Source: Candidatus Bathyarchaeota archaeon | GTDB taxonomy: Archaea; Thermoproteota; Bathyarchaeia; Bathyarchaeales; Bathyarchaeaceae | Direction of reading: 5' to 3' | Length of the DNA: 14,920 nt | Assembly (NCBI GenBank): GCA_029881555.1 | Contig: JAOUMI010000005.1 | Coordinates: forward strand, 1-14,920 | Shown: in pieces, positions 6,466 through 13,357 of the stretch | Position numbering within the stretch: position 1 is the stretch's first letter | Layout of the letters: the number at the start of each line of letters is the position of its first letter | Notes under the pieces: generated by a model | Database searches by the model: none | Told to the model about the DNA's origin: nothing | What the model saw: the letters and a program-made list of their open reading frames with translations, nothing else | Made by a program: the position numbers and the translations under genes

Positions 6466-6822
6466 CCAGTATATTTAGCAACGCTCGGTAACAATGATTA
6501 AAATTCAACGTAACGATTCCAGATCAACAACTCGCCGAAACTTCTGTTAGAGACGGCTTTGCGGAGTTTTGTTTGGCGTTCATTCGCAACACAATTCAGT
6601 ACGGGCTTTCACGCAACTTACCAGCACATCCTACGGTGCACACCGTAGCCAACATAATATTACCTTTGCCTTCGTCGTCTTCCTAGTGTATTTTCACGGA
6701 AAATATAGTGAACAACGAGAACAAAAGAGATCTAGGTTCGTATAAGATACAGACTTAAAATATGCGAAAAGTTAGAAAGGAGAGGCGTACTTACATAGTA
6801 ACTGGAAAGGTTGCTGATCTCA
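6466..6822. other. divergent intergenic region, protease operon / acdB operon
   Basis: No gene is seen here. The region holds an 18-bp palindrome at 6631-6648, an A/T-rich box near 6754-6763 (CTTAAAATAT) that may be the acdB TATA element, and a strong Shine-Dalgarno-like AAAGGAGAGG at 6776-6785 that has no start codon at normal distance. Confidence 0.5.
6631..6648. repeat. perfect inverted repeat, 8-bp arms, 2-bp spacer
   Basis: CTACGGTG, then CA, then CACCGTAG. Such a short spacer makes a dimeric repressor site more natural than an RNA hairpin. It lies 237 bp upstream of the protease start and 175 bp upstream of the acdB start. Not followed by a T run, so not a terminator. Confidence 0.45.
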
Positions 6823-7518
6823 ATGGGGAAAGTTTCTCAAATATTCGAGGAAGCCCGCAAGAGAGGAAGAACCTATCTGCTGGAACCCGAGGCCAAAACA
6901 GTATGCATGGAATATGGAATACCCGTGACGAAGTTTAGGATAGCGAAAAACACTGAGGAAGCAGTACAGTTTGCAGAGGAAACAGGTTATCCAGTGGTTC
7001 TCAAGATCGTTTCCCCCGATATCATCCATAAGTTTGATGTAGGCGGGGTGATTCTCAACCTCAAGAGTTCTAAGGAAGTCAAAGACTCCTACAAGAGAAT
7101 GCTGATGAACGTGAAGAAACACAAGCCCGACGCCAAGATTGTGGGCGTTTTGATGCAGGAGATGATTCCCCCCTCAACCGAAATCATCGTCGGAGCTACC
7201 AAAGACCCCCAGTTTGGACCAGCGTTAATGTTTGGGCTCGGCGGAATCTTTGTGGAAGTTCTTAAAGACGTATCCTTCAGAATCGCTCCAATCACCAGAT
7301 CAGACGCTCAGGAGATGATCACCGAGGTTAAGGGATATCCGATTCTCAGGGGCTATCGCGGTCAGCCTCCAGCCGACATCAACGCCATCATAGAGATTTT
7401 GCTGAACACGTCAAGACTAGTGATGGATCACCCGGAGATCAAGGAACTTGACCTAAACCCAATTCTGGTCTACGAGAAGGGAGCAAAAACAGTCGATGCG
7501 AGGATTATACTGGAATAA
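6823..7518 (+). CDS. acdB: acetate-CoA ligase (ADP-forming), beta subunit
   Basis: A 231-residue ATP-grasp subunit, full length for a stand-alone beta chain. With the alpha subunit it converts acyl-CoA, ADP and phosphate to the acid, CoA and ATP, the substrate-level phosphorylation step of archaeal sugar and peptide fermentation in the cytosol. The motif SPDIIHKFDVGGV at 64-76 carries H69, equivalent to the beta-subunit phosphohistidine (His71 in Pyrococcus). GATKDPQFGPALMFGLGG (about 128-145) and the final ELDLNPILV (about 209-217), a segment typical of ATP-grasp carboxy ends, are intact. No alpha subunit gene is in the window, so it must lie elsewhere. The ATG at 6823 was chosen; TTG 6811 would add four residues, and neither has an ideally spaced ribosome site. 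Its end overlaps the next gene by 23 bp. Confidence 0.92.
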   Translation: MGKVSQIFEEARKRGRTYLLEPEAKTVCMEYGIPVTKFRIAKNTEEAVQFAEETGYPVVLKIVSPDIIHKFDVGGVILNLKSSKEVKDSYKRMLMNVKKHKPDAKIVGVLMQEMIPPSTEIIVGATKDPQFGPALMFGLGGIFVEVLKDVSFRIAPITRSDAQEMITEVKGYPILRGYRGQPPADINAIIEILLNTSRLVMDHPEIKELDLNPILVYEKGAKTVDARIILE

Positions 7519-8290
7519 AGGCTTTAACCATTCCAAACACGAGGTCTTCTCCCAGCTTTGCATTCCACCCGACGTTCCATTCTTCGTTCGGCTCGACGGG
7601 AGACGCTTTCAAGCGGTCTCAGAAACGATCGGCGCCGAAAAACCTTTCGATGAAAAATTTGCCAAATGTCTAGTTGCCTCTGCAAAAGCCATGTTTCAAA
7701 GTGGTTTCAGTCCAGCTCTGGCTTACGTGGCCAGCGACGAGATCAACCTGCTATTTGTGTATGCTGCGCCCTTTAGGCGGAGGGTTGAAAAGATAAGTTC
7801 CATCCTAGCTGGCGTAGCTTCTAGCGCGTTCTCGTTGAGTGCACCAAAGCTCTTTGAGAAAACTTCGATTGCGGCTTTTGACGCACGTATTATTGTCTCA
7901 TCTTTCGAAAAGATCGCAGAATACCTAGCTTGGAGACAGGGAGATGCTTGGCGAAACCACAACAACGCCCACGCGTACTGGCTCTTGCGGAAGACAGGAC
8001 ACAACCCCTCAGAAGCGGCAAAGATGCTGAAGGGCATGAAAATCAAAGACCTACATGACCTACTCTTCCGCCACGGCGTTAACCTAGCTCAAACACCCGC
8101 TTGGCAACGCAGAGGAATACTCATCTTTAGAGAACCCTATAAAAAGCGGGCGCAGAACCGTGTGGTAACCCGCAGGCGAATCCGAGAGAACTGGAGCCTA
8201 CCTCTCTTCACATCAAAGGAGGGAAAAGCACTGATTCAACAGGTCCTTGAATGGGCCAAACCCTTTGCAGAGGGAGTAAAAGCTGTCTAA
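7496..8290 (+). CDS. Thg1-like 3'-5' nucleotidyltransferase
   Basis: A 264-residue member of the Thg1/TLP family, enzymes that add nucleotides to the 5' end of tRNA in the reverse direction, either G-1 of tRNA-His or templated repair of truncated tRNAs. Metal-binding residues are in place: FVRLDGRRF (D34, G35) and ASDEIN (D81, E82). The second half carries the family pattern RQGDAWRNHNNAHAYW (147-162), GHNPSEAAKMLKGM and LLFRHGVNL, then PAWQRRGILI. The start overlaps the end of acdB by 23 bp and the downstream gene starts within its last codons, so expression is probably coupled. Archaeal members mostly do templated repair when tRNA-His already encodes G-1; which applies here cannot be told from the window. 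Confidence 0.9.
   Translation: MRGLYWNKGFNHSKHEVFSQLCIPPDVPFFVRLDGRRFQAVSETIGAEKPFDEKFAKCLVASAKAMFQSGFSPALAYVASDEINLLFVYAAPFRRRVEKISSILAGVASSAFSLSAPKLFEKTSIAAFDARIIVSSFEKIAEYLAWRQGDAWRNHNNAHAYWLLRKTGHNPSEAAKMLKGMKIKDLHDLLFRHGVNLAQTPAWQRRGILIFREPYKKRAQNRVVTRRRIRENWSLPLFTSKEGKALIQQVLEWAKPFAEGVKAV
8272..8276 (+). promoter_or_regulatory. ribosome binding site for a CTG start
   Basis: GGGAG lies 6 nt before CTG at 8283, in the last codons of the Thg1-like gene. It is the best-placed Shine-Dalgarno for the following coiled-coil protein, whose frame has no ATG, GTG or TTG between the upstream stop at 8277 and codon 8493. Confidence 0.5.
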
Positions 8291-9173
8291 TCCTCTCAAA
8301 CAGAGAATTGAAGAACTAAACCGTAGACTTGCTTCCTTCAAGGAAGAACTCGACAAACTGAACCTAGAAGCCCGAAAGTGGGCTGAAAAGAGAAACTCCA
8401 TACAGAAACAAATCAAGGTTCTGCGAACAAAAGTCGCTGACCTTAAGGAAAAGCGTGACGAGTTAAACGAGGGGGTTCGAGAACTCAAGAGCATGCGTGA
8501 ACAAGCGATGGCCGAGCGTAGGGAAAAGCACACTCAAATTCTGAAGCTTAAGGAAAAATTGAAGCGTCTCGCAGAAAAGAAGCCTTTCCGAAACATGCGT
8601 GATGTAGAAAACGAAATTGAAAGACTAGAGTGGAAGATTCAAACCACCTCCCTCCCAGTTCATGAGGAGAAGACGCTAATTGATCAGGTGAGGGCTCTCG
8701 AAACCCAGCTGTCGACACACAAAAAGATACGTGAATTGGAGGAAGACCTTCTTGAGCTACGGGCTGAGGAGAAAGCGTTAGAAACAAACGCTAAGCTTCA
8801 CCATGAGAGACTCTCCGAACTAGCTGAGCAAAGCCAAGGCTTCCATGAAAAGATGACTGAAACCCTAGGCGAGGTTCACGTCCTTCAAGCTAAGGCAGAC
8901 GACGCACATCAAAAATACGTCGAAATCAAGCAGCAAGCCCGAGATCTTCATCAAGAGCGCGTGGAATTTTTGCGCCAAGCCAAGTCTCTCAAGCAAGAGC
9001 TTCGTCAAGCAGAGGAGGAAAAGCAGCTCAAGCGTCAACGTGAGCTTCACAAAGAGCTGGTGGAAAAGGCATTAGAGAAACTGGAACGGGGTGAGAAGTT
9101 GAGTTGGGAGGAGTTCAAGGTGCTGGCCGAGCAGAAGAAGGTAGGATCGCTGAAAACGACCCGTAAAAAATGA
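8283..9173 (+). CDS. archaeal coiled-coil protein, COG1340-like
   Basis: A 296-residue, highly charged, almost wholly alpha-helical protein with long heptad stretches and no membrane segment. The segment EKKPFRNMRDVENEIERLEWKIQTTSLPVHEEK is typical of the archaeal family COG1340, as is the closing EKLSWEEFKVLAE; the role of the family is unknown. The first ATG is at 8493, which would leave 226 residues and cut off 70 residues with the same heptad character (ELNRRLASFKEELDKL, LKEKRDELNEGV). The frame is open back to a stop at 8277, and CTG 8283 has a well-placed GGGAG, so a CTG start is proposed. It overlaps the stop of the Thg1-like gene by 8 bp. Family call good, exact start uncertain. Confidence 0.8.
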   Translation: MSNPLKQRIEELNRRLASFKEELDKLNLEARKWAEKRNSIQKQIKVLRTKVADLKEKRDELNEGVRELKSMREQAMAERREKHTQILKLKEKLKRLAEKKPFRNMRDVENEIERLEWKIQTTSLPVHEEKTLIDQVRALETQLSTHKKIRELEEDLLELRAEEKALETNAKLHHERLSELAEQSQGFHEKMTETLGEVHVLQAKADDAHQKYVEIKQQARDLHQERVEFLRQAKSLKQELRQAEEEKQLKRQRELHKELVEKALEKLERGEKLSWEEFKVLAEQKKVGSLKTTRKK

Positions 9174-9216
9174 TTAATAATTCAGAACCTTAAAATGGAG
9201 CATAGATAAGATTAAA

Positions 9217-10446
9217 GTGACAAGCAAGCATATAACAAAGGTCGGAAAACTAGCGATGCCAAAGCCTACACATGGGAAGATGGAACGCATCCTCATTCTA
9301 TGCGTCGACAGAGACGACGACCTAGGTGTGAAAGCGAAAATAAAGACACCCATTCTTGGAAGAACAGAAAACATCAACTCCGCCACCACCCTTATCCTGC
9401 AGGATCCTGAGGAGCCCGACGCCAACGCCATGTTCGAGGCAGTCAGGGTCTACGATCGCATGAAGGAAGAGGTTAAGGAGACGGCTGGAGAGTGTCAGAT
9501 AGCCACTATCACAGGGTCTGAACTGGGCGGCGTGGGAGCAGATAGAAAACTCGTATCTGAACTCACCGACGTGTTAAAAAAGTTTCCTGCAACCGATGTT
9601 ATCTTGGTCACCGACGGCTATGGGGATGAAGTGATCTTGCCACTGGTTGAGTCGAGGGTGCCCGTAACCTCTGTTCGAAGGATCGTGGTAGCACACAGCA
9701 AATCCGTTGAGGAAACTCTAGCAGTGTTTTCTCGTTACTTAAAAATTCTCATTAAGAATCCTCGTTATTCCCGAATCGCGCTCGGCTTGCCTGGGATCTT
9801 TCTGTTAGTTTTAGCTATTTTAGGCCTTTCCCAAATTCCTATTGAACCTCACCACGTTTGGATAGCTCTCTTTCTTGTTTTTGGCACGTTCTTTTTTGTG
9901 AAGGGGTTTGGATTCGATAGGACAGCTCGAGATTTCTACAGGTGGGTCCGGGAATATTCTCCTCCTCCTTTCCCCGTGCAAATAACCAGCTTTTCCGCTG
10001 GCGCTGGACTTTTGTTGGTTGCCATTGGCTGTTATCAGGGCGCATTTTTTGCGAACTCGTATATTATTGAAAACCCCCAACCAGACCCAAGTCAATGGAT
10101 CGCAATCTTTCCTAGGCTGGTGGGAGAGTTCATTTCCGGGTCAACAGGTCTTATTGTGATCGGTATCTGCGTTCTGTTCTCTGGTAGGATGATCCGTTGG
10201 TTCCTTGAGCGGGATTCTAGATTGTTACGCACCTCCGTCATCGTGGTTGCATGCGCTTGTTCATGGGTAATCTTAAATGAAGCGTCGCAAATTCTCATCA
10301 ATCCTTCTTTAGAGTACACAAACCTTGTAATCGCCATTATTGCCAGCATAGCCTTGACCGTGGTGGCCGTTTCGGTTACCACTCTGTTGCACAGGAAGTA
10401 TGCACGCTTTTTCATGGGGAAAGATGTGGAAATTGACGAAAGCTAA
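9217..10446 (+). CDS. DUF373 family membrane protein
   Basis: A 409-residue protein of the archaeal DUF373/COG2237 family, function unknown. The soluble N-terminal part (about 22-180) begins with ILILCVDRDDDLG and contains TPILGRTEN, LQDPEEPDANA, GSELGGVGADR and LVTDGYGDE, rich in conserved acidic residues and suggestive of a nucleotide- or metal-binding alpha/beta domain. The C-terminal part has about six membrane helices: 187-205, 213-230, 258-277, 306-323, 340-357 and 368-390. The start is unsure: GTG 9217 is the longest, but the family usually begins near ATG 9256 or ATG 9280. It leads a run of three genes and overlaps the phosphorylase that follows by 23 bp. Confidence 0.87.
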   Translation: MTSKHITKVGKLAMPKPTHGKMERILILCVDRDDDLGVKAKIKTPILGRTENINSATTLILQDPEEPDANAMFEAVRVYDRMKEEVKETAGECQIATITGSELGGVGADRKLVSELTDVLKKFPATDVILVTDGYGDEVILPLVESRVPVTSVRRIVVAHSKSVEETLAVFSRYLKILIKNPRYSRIALGLPGIFLLVLAILGLSQIPIEPHHVWIALFLVFGTFFFVKGFGFDRTARDFYRWVREYSPPPFPVQITSFSAGAGLLLVAIGCYQGAFFANSYIIENPQPDPSQWIAIFPRLVGEFISGSTGLIVIGICVLFSGRMIRWFLERDSRLLRTSVIVVACACSWVILNEASQILINPSLEYTNLVIAIIASIALTVVAVSVTTLLHRKYARFFMGKDVEIDES

Positions 10447-11218
10447 CATAGCGATAATCGGCGGAACAGGCTTCGAAGCTTTATTGAAAGTCACAAAGCA
10501 GATTCGAATAGGAACTCCCCATGGACTTCCGCCCCTCATATCGATCGGCAAGATTGATAGAAAAACCGTGGCTTTTTTGCCTCGCCACGGCGTTAACCAC
10601 TCGGTTCCCCCTCACCGGGTGAATTATCGAGCTAACGTGTACGCTCTGCACGGGATCGGCGCTAAGCGGATCGCCGCCACAAACGCCGTGGGTACCGTAA
10701 ATGTTAACTTTAAGCCTGGCGACCTAGTGGTTCCTCACGACTTGATCGATTTTACTAGATGTCGTCAGCTCACGTTTTATAATGAGACGCCAGTTACACA
10801 TGTTGACATGTCTCAGCCGTACTGCCCGGAGATTCGTGGCCTTTTGATTGAAAAGGCAAAGGAATCGGGTGTGAGGGTGTGGGATCGAGCTGTTCTTGTT
10901 TGCACTGAGGGTCCTCGCTATGAGACTCCCGCGGAGATCGAGATGTTTAGAAGGTTGGGTTGCGATGTTGTGGGCATGACTGGGGCGCCAGAGGCTGTGC
11001 TCGCCCGCGAGCTGGAGATGTGCTACGCAACTCTGTGCTTTGTTTCAAACCTAGCTGCCGGAATGCAGCGGCGACTAACCGCCAGCGAAGTGGTGGGGGT
11101 GGCGAAGCAAAAACTACCGATCGTTCAGCAAATTTTAAGAGAAACCGTCAAACACCTACCAAAAGACCGTCACTGTCCTTGCGCACACGCGCTCAGAGAC
11201 GCGAGGCTTCGGGGTTAA
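10424..11218 (+). CDS. S-methyl-5'-thioinosine (or thioadenosine) phosphorylase
   Basis: A purine nucleoside phosphorylase-type enzyme of 264 residues that splits a 5'-methylthio nucleoside with phosphate, giving the base and methylthioribose 1-phosphate (polyamine and SAM by-product salvage). From ATG 10424: IIGGTGF near 11-17, FLPRHGVNHSVPPHRVNYRAN at about 51-71, CTEGPRYETPAEI near 160-172 and VGMTGAPEAVLARELEMCYA near 183-202. Methylthioadenosine phosphorylases have TDYD after the last motif; here it is VSNLAAG with N209, as in methylthioinosine phosphorylases and other 6-oxopurine enzymes, so inosine-type substrates are more likely. A late C-x-C (CPC) resembles the motif of thermostable relatives. 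ATG 10424 has GGGG just upstream; ATG 10400 is the longer alternative. uppS follows after 3 bp. Confidence 0.88.
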   Translation: MWKLTKANIAIIGGTGFEALLKVTKQIRIGTPHGLPPLISIGKIDRKTVAFLPRHGVNHSVPPHRVNYRANVYALHGIGAKRIAATNAVGTVNVNFKPGDLVVPHDLIDFTRCRQLTFYNETPVTHVDMSQPYCPEIRGLLIEKAKESGVRVWDRAVLVCTEGPRYETPAEIEMFRRLGCDVVGMTGAPEAVLARELEMCYATLCFVSNLAAGMQRRLTASEVVGVAKQKLPIVQQILRETVKHLPKDRHCPCAHALRDARLRG

Positions 11219-11221
11219 GTC

Positions 11222-12004
11222 ATGCTGAAATCATTGTTGTCCCTACTTGGCGTTTACAAGGCGTATGAGAAGTGGTTGTGGTATCAGGTGAAGGGCGGCT
11301 TGAAGCCTGACCACATTGCCATCATACTCGACGGTAATCGTCGCTGGGCTTCGGAGAGACTGTTAAACCCCTGGGTTGGCCATCACCATGGCGCCGACAA
11401 AATCCAAGATTTGTTGAAGTGGTGCCTCGATCTGGGAGTGAAATCGATCACCCTCTACGCCTTTTCCACCGAGAACTTTCAACGCACCCAAGGAGAGGTA
11501 AGTGAAATAATGAAGATCGTCGAAGAAAAGCTACATGAGATTCTTGAAGAAGAGCAGATTCACAGGCATAAGGTTCGGGTCAAAGTGATTGGCAGGCTCA
11601 GTCTCCTACCGAATAGCGTCCAAGAGATAGTTAAGAAAGTGGAGGAAGCTACGAAGGATTACGACGCGCACTTTCTGAACGTGGCGCTGGCTTATGGTGG
11701 GAGGGCGGAGATTGTAGACGCCACAAAAAAAATCGCCAAGAAAGTGGAGAAAGGGAAGCTGAACCCTGAGGGAATCAACGAGCGGGTGTTTGAAAGCCAT
11801 CTTTACACAGCTTACATGCCCAAACAGGACCCAGACCTAGTCGTTCGGACCTCTGGGGAAGAACGGTTGAGCGGTTTTCTCTTGTGGCAGTGTGCGTACA
11901 GCGAGCTCTGCTTCTTGGACGTTTACTGGCCAGAGTTCCGACGGATAGATCTCTTACGAGCTGTTCGGACGTATCAGAGGCGAAAACGACGCTTCGGCGC
12001 CTGA
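11222..12004 (+). CDS. uppS: cis-prenyltransferase, undecaprenyl-diphosphate synthase family
   Basis: A 260-residue cytosolic enzyme that condenses isopentenyl diphosphate onto an allylic primer (geranylgeranyl diphosphate in archaea) to make the long polyprenyl carrier for N-glycans and S-layer sugars. All diagnostic motifs are present: HIAIILDGNRRWA (31-43, catalytic D37), TLYAFSTENFQR (77-88), YGGRAEI (158-164), RTSGEERLSGFLLWQ (209-223) and ELCFLDVYWPEF (228-239). The length is normal and the N-terminal 29 residues are the usual amphipathic lead. It starts at ATG 11222, 3 bp after the phosphorylase stop, the third gene of the run. The end is 5 bp from the end of the opposing GTPase gene. 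Confidence 0.95.
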   Translation: MLKSLLSLLGVYKAYEKWLWYQVKGGLKPDHIAIILDGNRRWASERLLNPWVGHHHGADKIQDLLKWCLDLGVKSITLYAFSTENFQRTQGEVSEIMKIVEEKLHEILEEEQIHRHKVRVKVIGRLSLLPNSVQEIVKKVEEATKDYDAHFLNVALAYGGRAEIVDATKKIAKKVEKGKLNPEGINERVFESHLYTAYMPKQDPDLVVRTSGEERLSGFLLWQCAYSELCFLDVYWPEFRRIDLLRAVRTYQRRKRRFGA

Positions 12005-12009
12005 GGGAG

Positions 12010-13212
12010 TCAGGCTCTCTTTTTTGCGCTTACGATTGAGATCACATCTCTATCCTTCAGAACGTGATCTTCTCCAATTCTCTTTTTCTCGCGAGCTTCA
12101 ATCGCATAGATGAAGGTTTCTCCAAGCTCTGTGTGGATCTTGTAGGCTAGTTGGCGTGCGGTGGTTCCGTGGGGTACGATGTACGCGTCCGGGAGAACTC
12201 TCCCCTTGTGATCACTAAGGTGTTCAAGGTCTTCCACCGGATACACAACTATCATGTTTAGGAGTTGGAAGAAAGCCGTGTTGATGGCTTGCTGGACGCC
12301 GGTGGACTCGAACTTCTGCAGTATTCTTTCTCGAATGGTCTTCAAAGCCTTTTTCTGGACATCTGTCAGTTCTTCAGACTCAGTAATTGTGAAGTTGAGG
12401 TCTCCCGGCTTGTAGTCGATTAGTTCTTTCTCCGCGGCTCTCCTCAGCGCCAGTTCCGCTTCTGCAGAACAGGGGATAACTATGTAACCAAGCTCCTTCA
12501 GCATCTCCACGTTTTCCTCTGCGTGTGGAAGGTCTATCTTGTTCGCTGCGATCAGCATGGGCTTTGATACTCTTCTTAGCACGTCAAGAAATTTGGTAAG
12601 GTCTTCGCTGCTCCATCCGGTTGGCTTCTCAACGTTCAGAGCCGTTTTTCTCAGTGCTTCAATGATGTGGCTTCTCTTTATTGCTAGTCCGCTCAACCGG
12701 TTCTCAACGAGGGTGAGCAGATCAGTTGCGGCTGACTCTGCGGTTCTGGCGAGTTTGGGCCAGTCCTTTTTCAGTATTTGGGTGAGCCACATTGTTATCT
12801 CTGTTTCTAGGAATTTCACGTCTTCCGTGGGGTCGTGGGTTCCGGGCTTGCATGTTTTTCCCTCAGAGTCTGTTGCTCCGGCGGCGTCGACTATGTGGAT
12901 GAGAGCGTCCGCTTTCCTGATTTCGTCTAGGAATTGGTTTCCGAGTCCCCTTCCTTGCCAGGCGCCCGGCACCAGTCCGGCGCAGTCGATTAGCTCTACT
13001 GGGATAAGTCGTATTCCGTCTAGGCACAGAGAGTTTTGGGGTTTGTCCTTTACGTTGAACTCTCTGCATACGCAGGGTGAGCGTATGTATCCGATTCCTC
13101 GGTTTGGCTTTATGGTGGTAAACGGGTAGCTCGCAATCTCAACTGGAATCAGGGTTGCGGCTGAGAAAAAAGTTGACTTGCCTGTGTTAGGCTTTCCAAC
13201 TACACCCACCAT
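12010..13212 (-). CDS. Obg/YchF-like translation-associated GTPase with TGS domain
   Basis: A 400-residue P-loop protein of the archaeal YchF/OLA1-related family. From ATG 13212: G1 GKPNTGKST at 6-14, a switch I region with YPFTTIKPNRG, G3 DCAGL at 76-80, and G4 NKID at 224-227. YchF/OLA1 proper carries NMxE at G4 and prefers ATP; NKID predicts GTP here. A cysteine-bearing insert (PCVC...LC, residues 46-63) follows switch I. The C-terminal part, about 310-397, is a TGS domain (VPHGTTARQLAYKIH, GEDHVLKDRDVISI). The family binds ribosomes; the precise role in archaea is unknown. The preceding TTG at 13215 adds one residue and is less likely. No neighbour shares its strand within a likely operon. 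Confidence 0.93.
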   Translation of the reverse strand: MVGVVGKPNTGKSTFFSAATLIPVEIASYPFTTIKPNRGIGYIRSPCVCREFNVKDKPQNSLCLDGIRLIPVELIDCAGLVPGAWQGRGLGNQFLDEIRKADALIHIVDAAGATDSEGKTCKPGTHDPTEDVKFLETEITMWLTQILKKDWPKLARTAESAATDLLTLVENRLSGLAIKRSHIIEALRKTALNVEKPTGWSSEDLTKFLDVLRRVSKPMLIAANKIDLPHAEENVEMLKELGYIVIPCSAEAELALRRAAEKELIDYKPGDLNFTITESEELTDVQKKALKTIRERILQKFESTGVQQAINTAFFQLLNMIVVYPVEDLEHLSDHKGRVLPDAYIVPHGTTARQLAYKIHTELGETFIYAIEAREKKRIGEDHVLKDRDVISIVSAKKRA

Positions 13213-13357
13213 CAATGCTCTAAACTTCCCACTTAAAATGTAGGTGCATTATCTAAAAGAAGTTTGAGGTGGTGTAAATGTCCCCTGCAATCCTCTTACT
13301 TGTGTTCAGTTAAAGCATATTTGTGATAACCACGCCATTGTAGCGCGCGCCACTTTC

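Noticed and set aside
6631..6648. Palindrome considered as a transcription terminator
   Set aside because: Loop of only two bases, no T run on either strand, and it lies upstream of both flanking genes.
10960..11268. 102-codon ORF overlapping the phosphorylase and uppS
   Set aside because: It is in another frame of two firmly identified genes and has no recognisable features.
12539..13129. 196-codon plus-strand ORF inside the GTPase gene
   Set aside because: Antisense shadow; the minus frame has all GTPase motifs.
13278..13313. 11-residue hydrophobic ORF preceded by GAGGTGGTG in the GTPase/M20 gap
   Set aside because: The ribosome site is good but the peptide is too short to judge and no leader-peptide or attenuator structure is seen around it.
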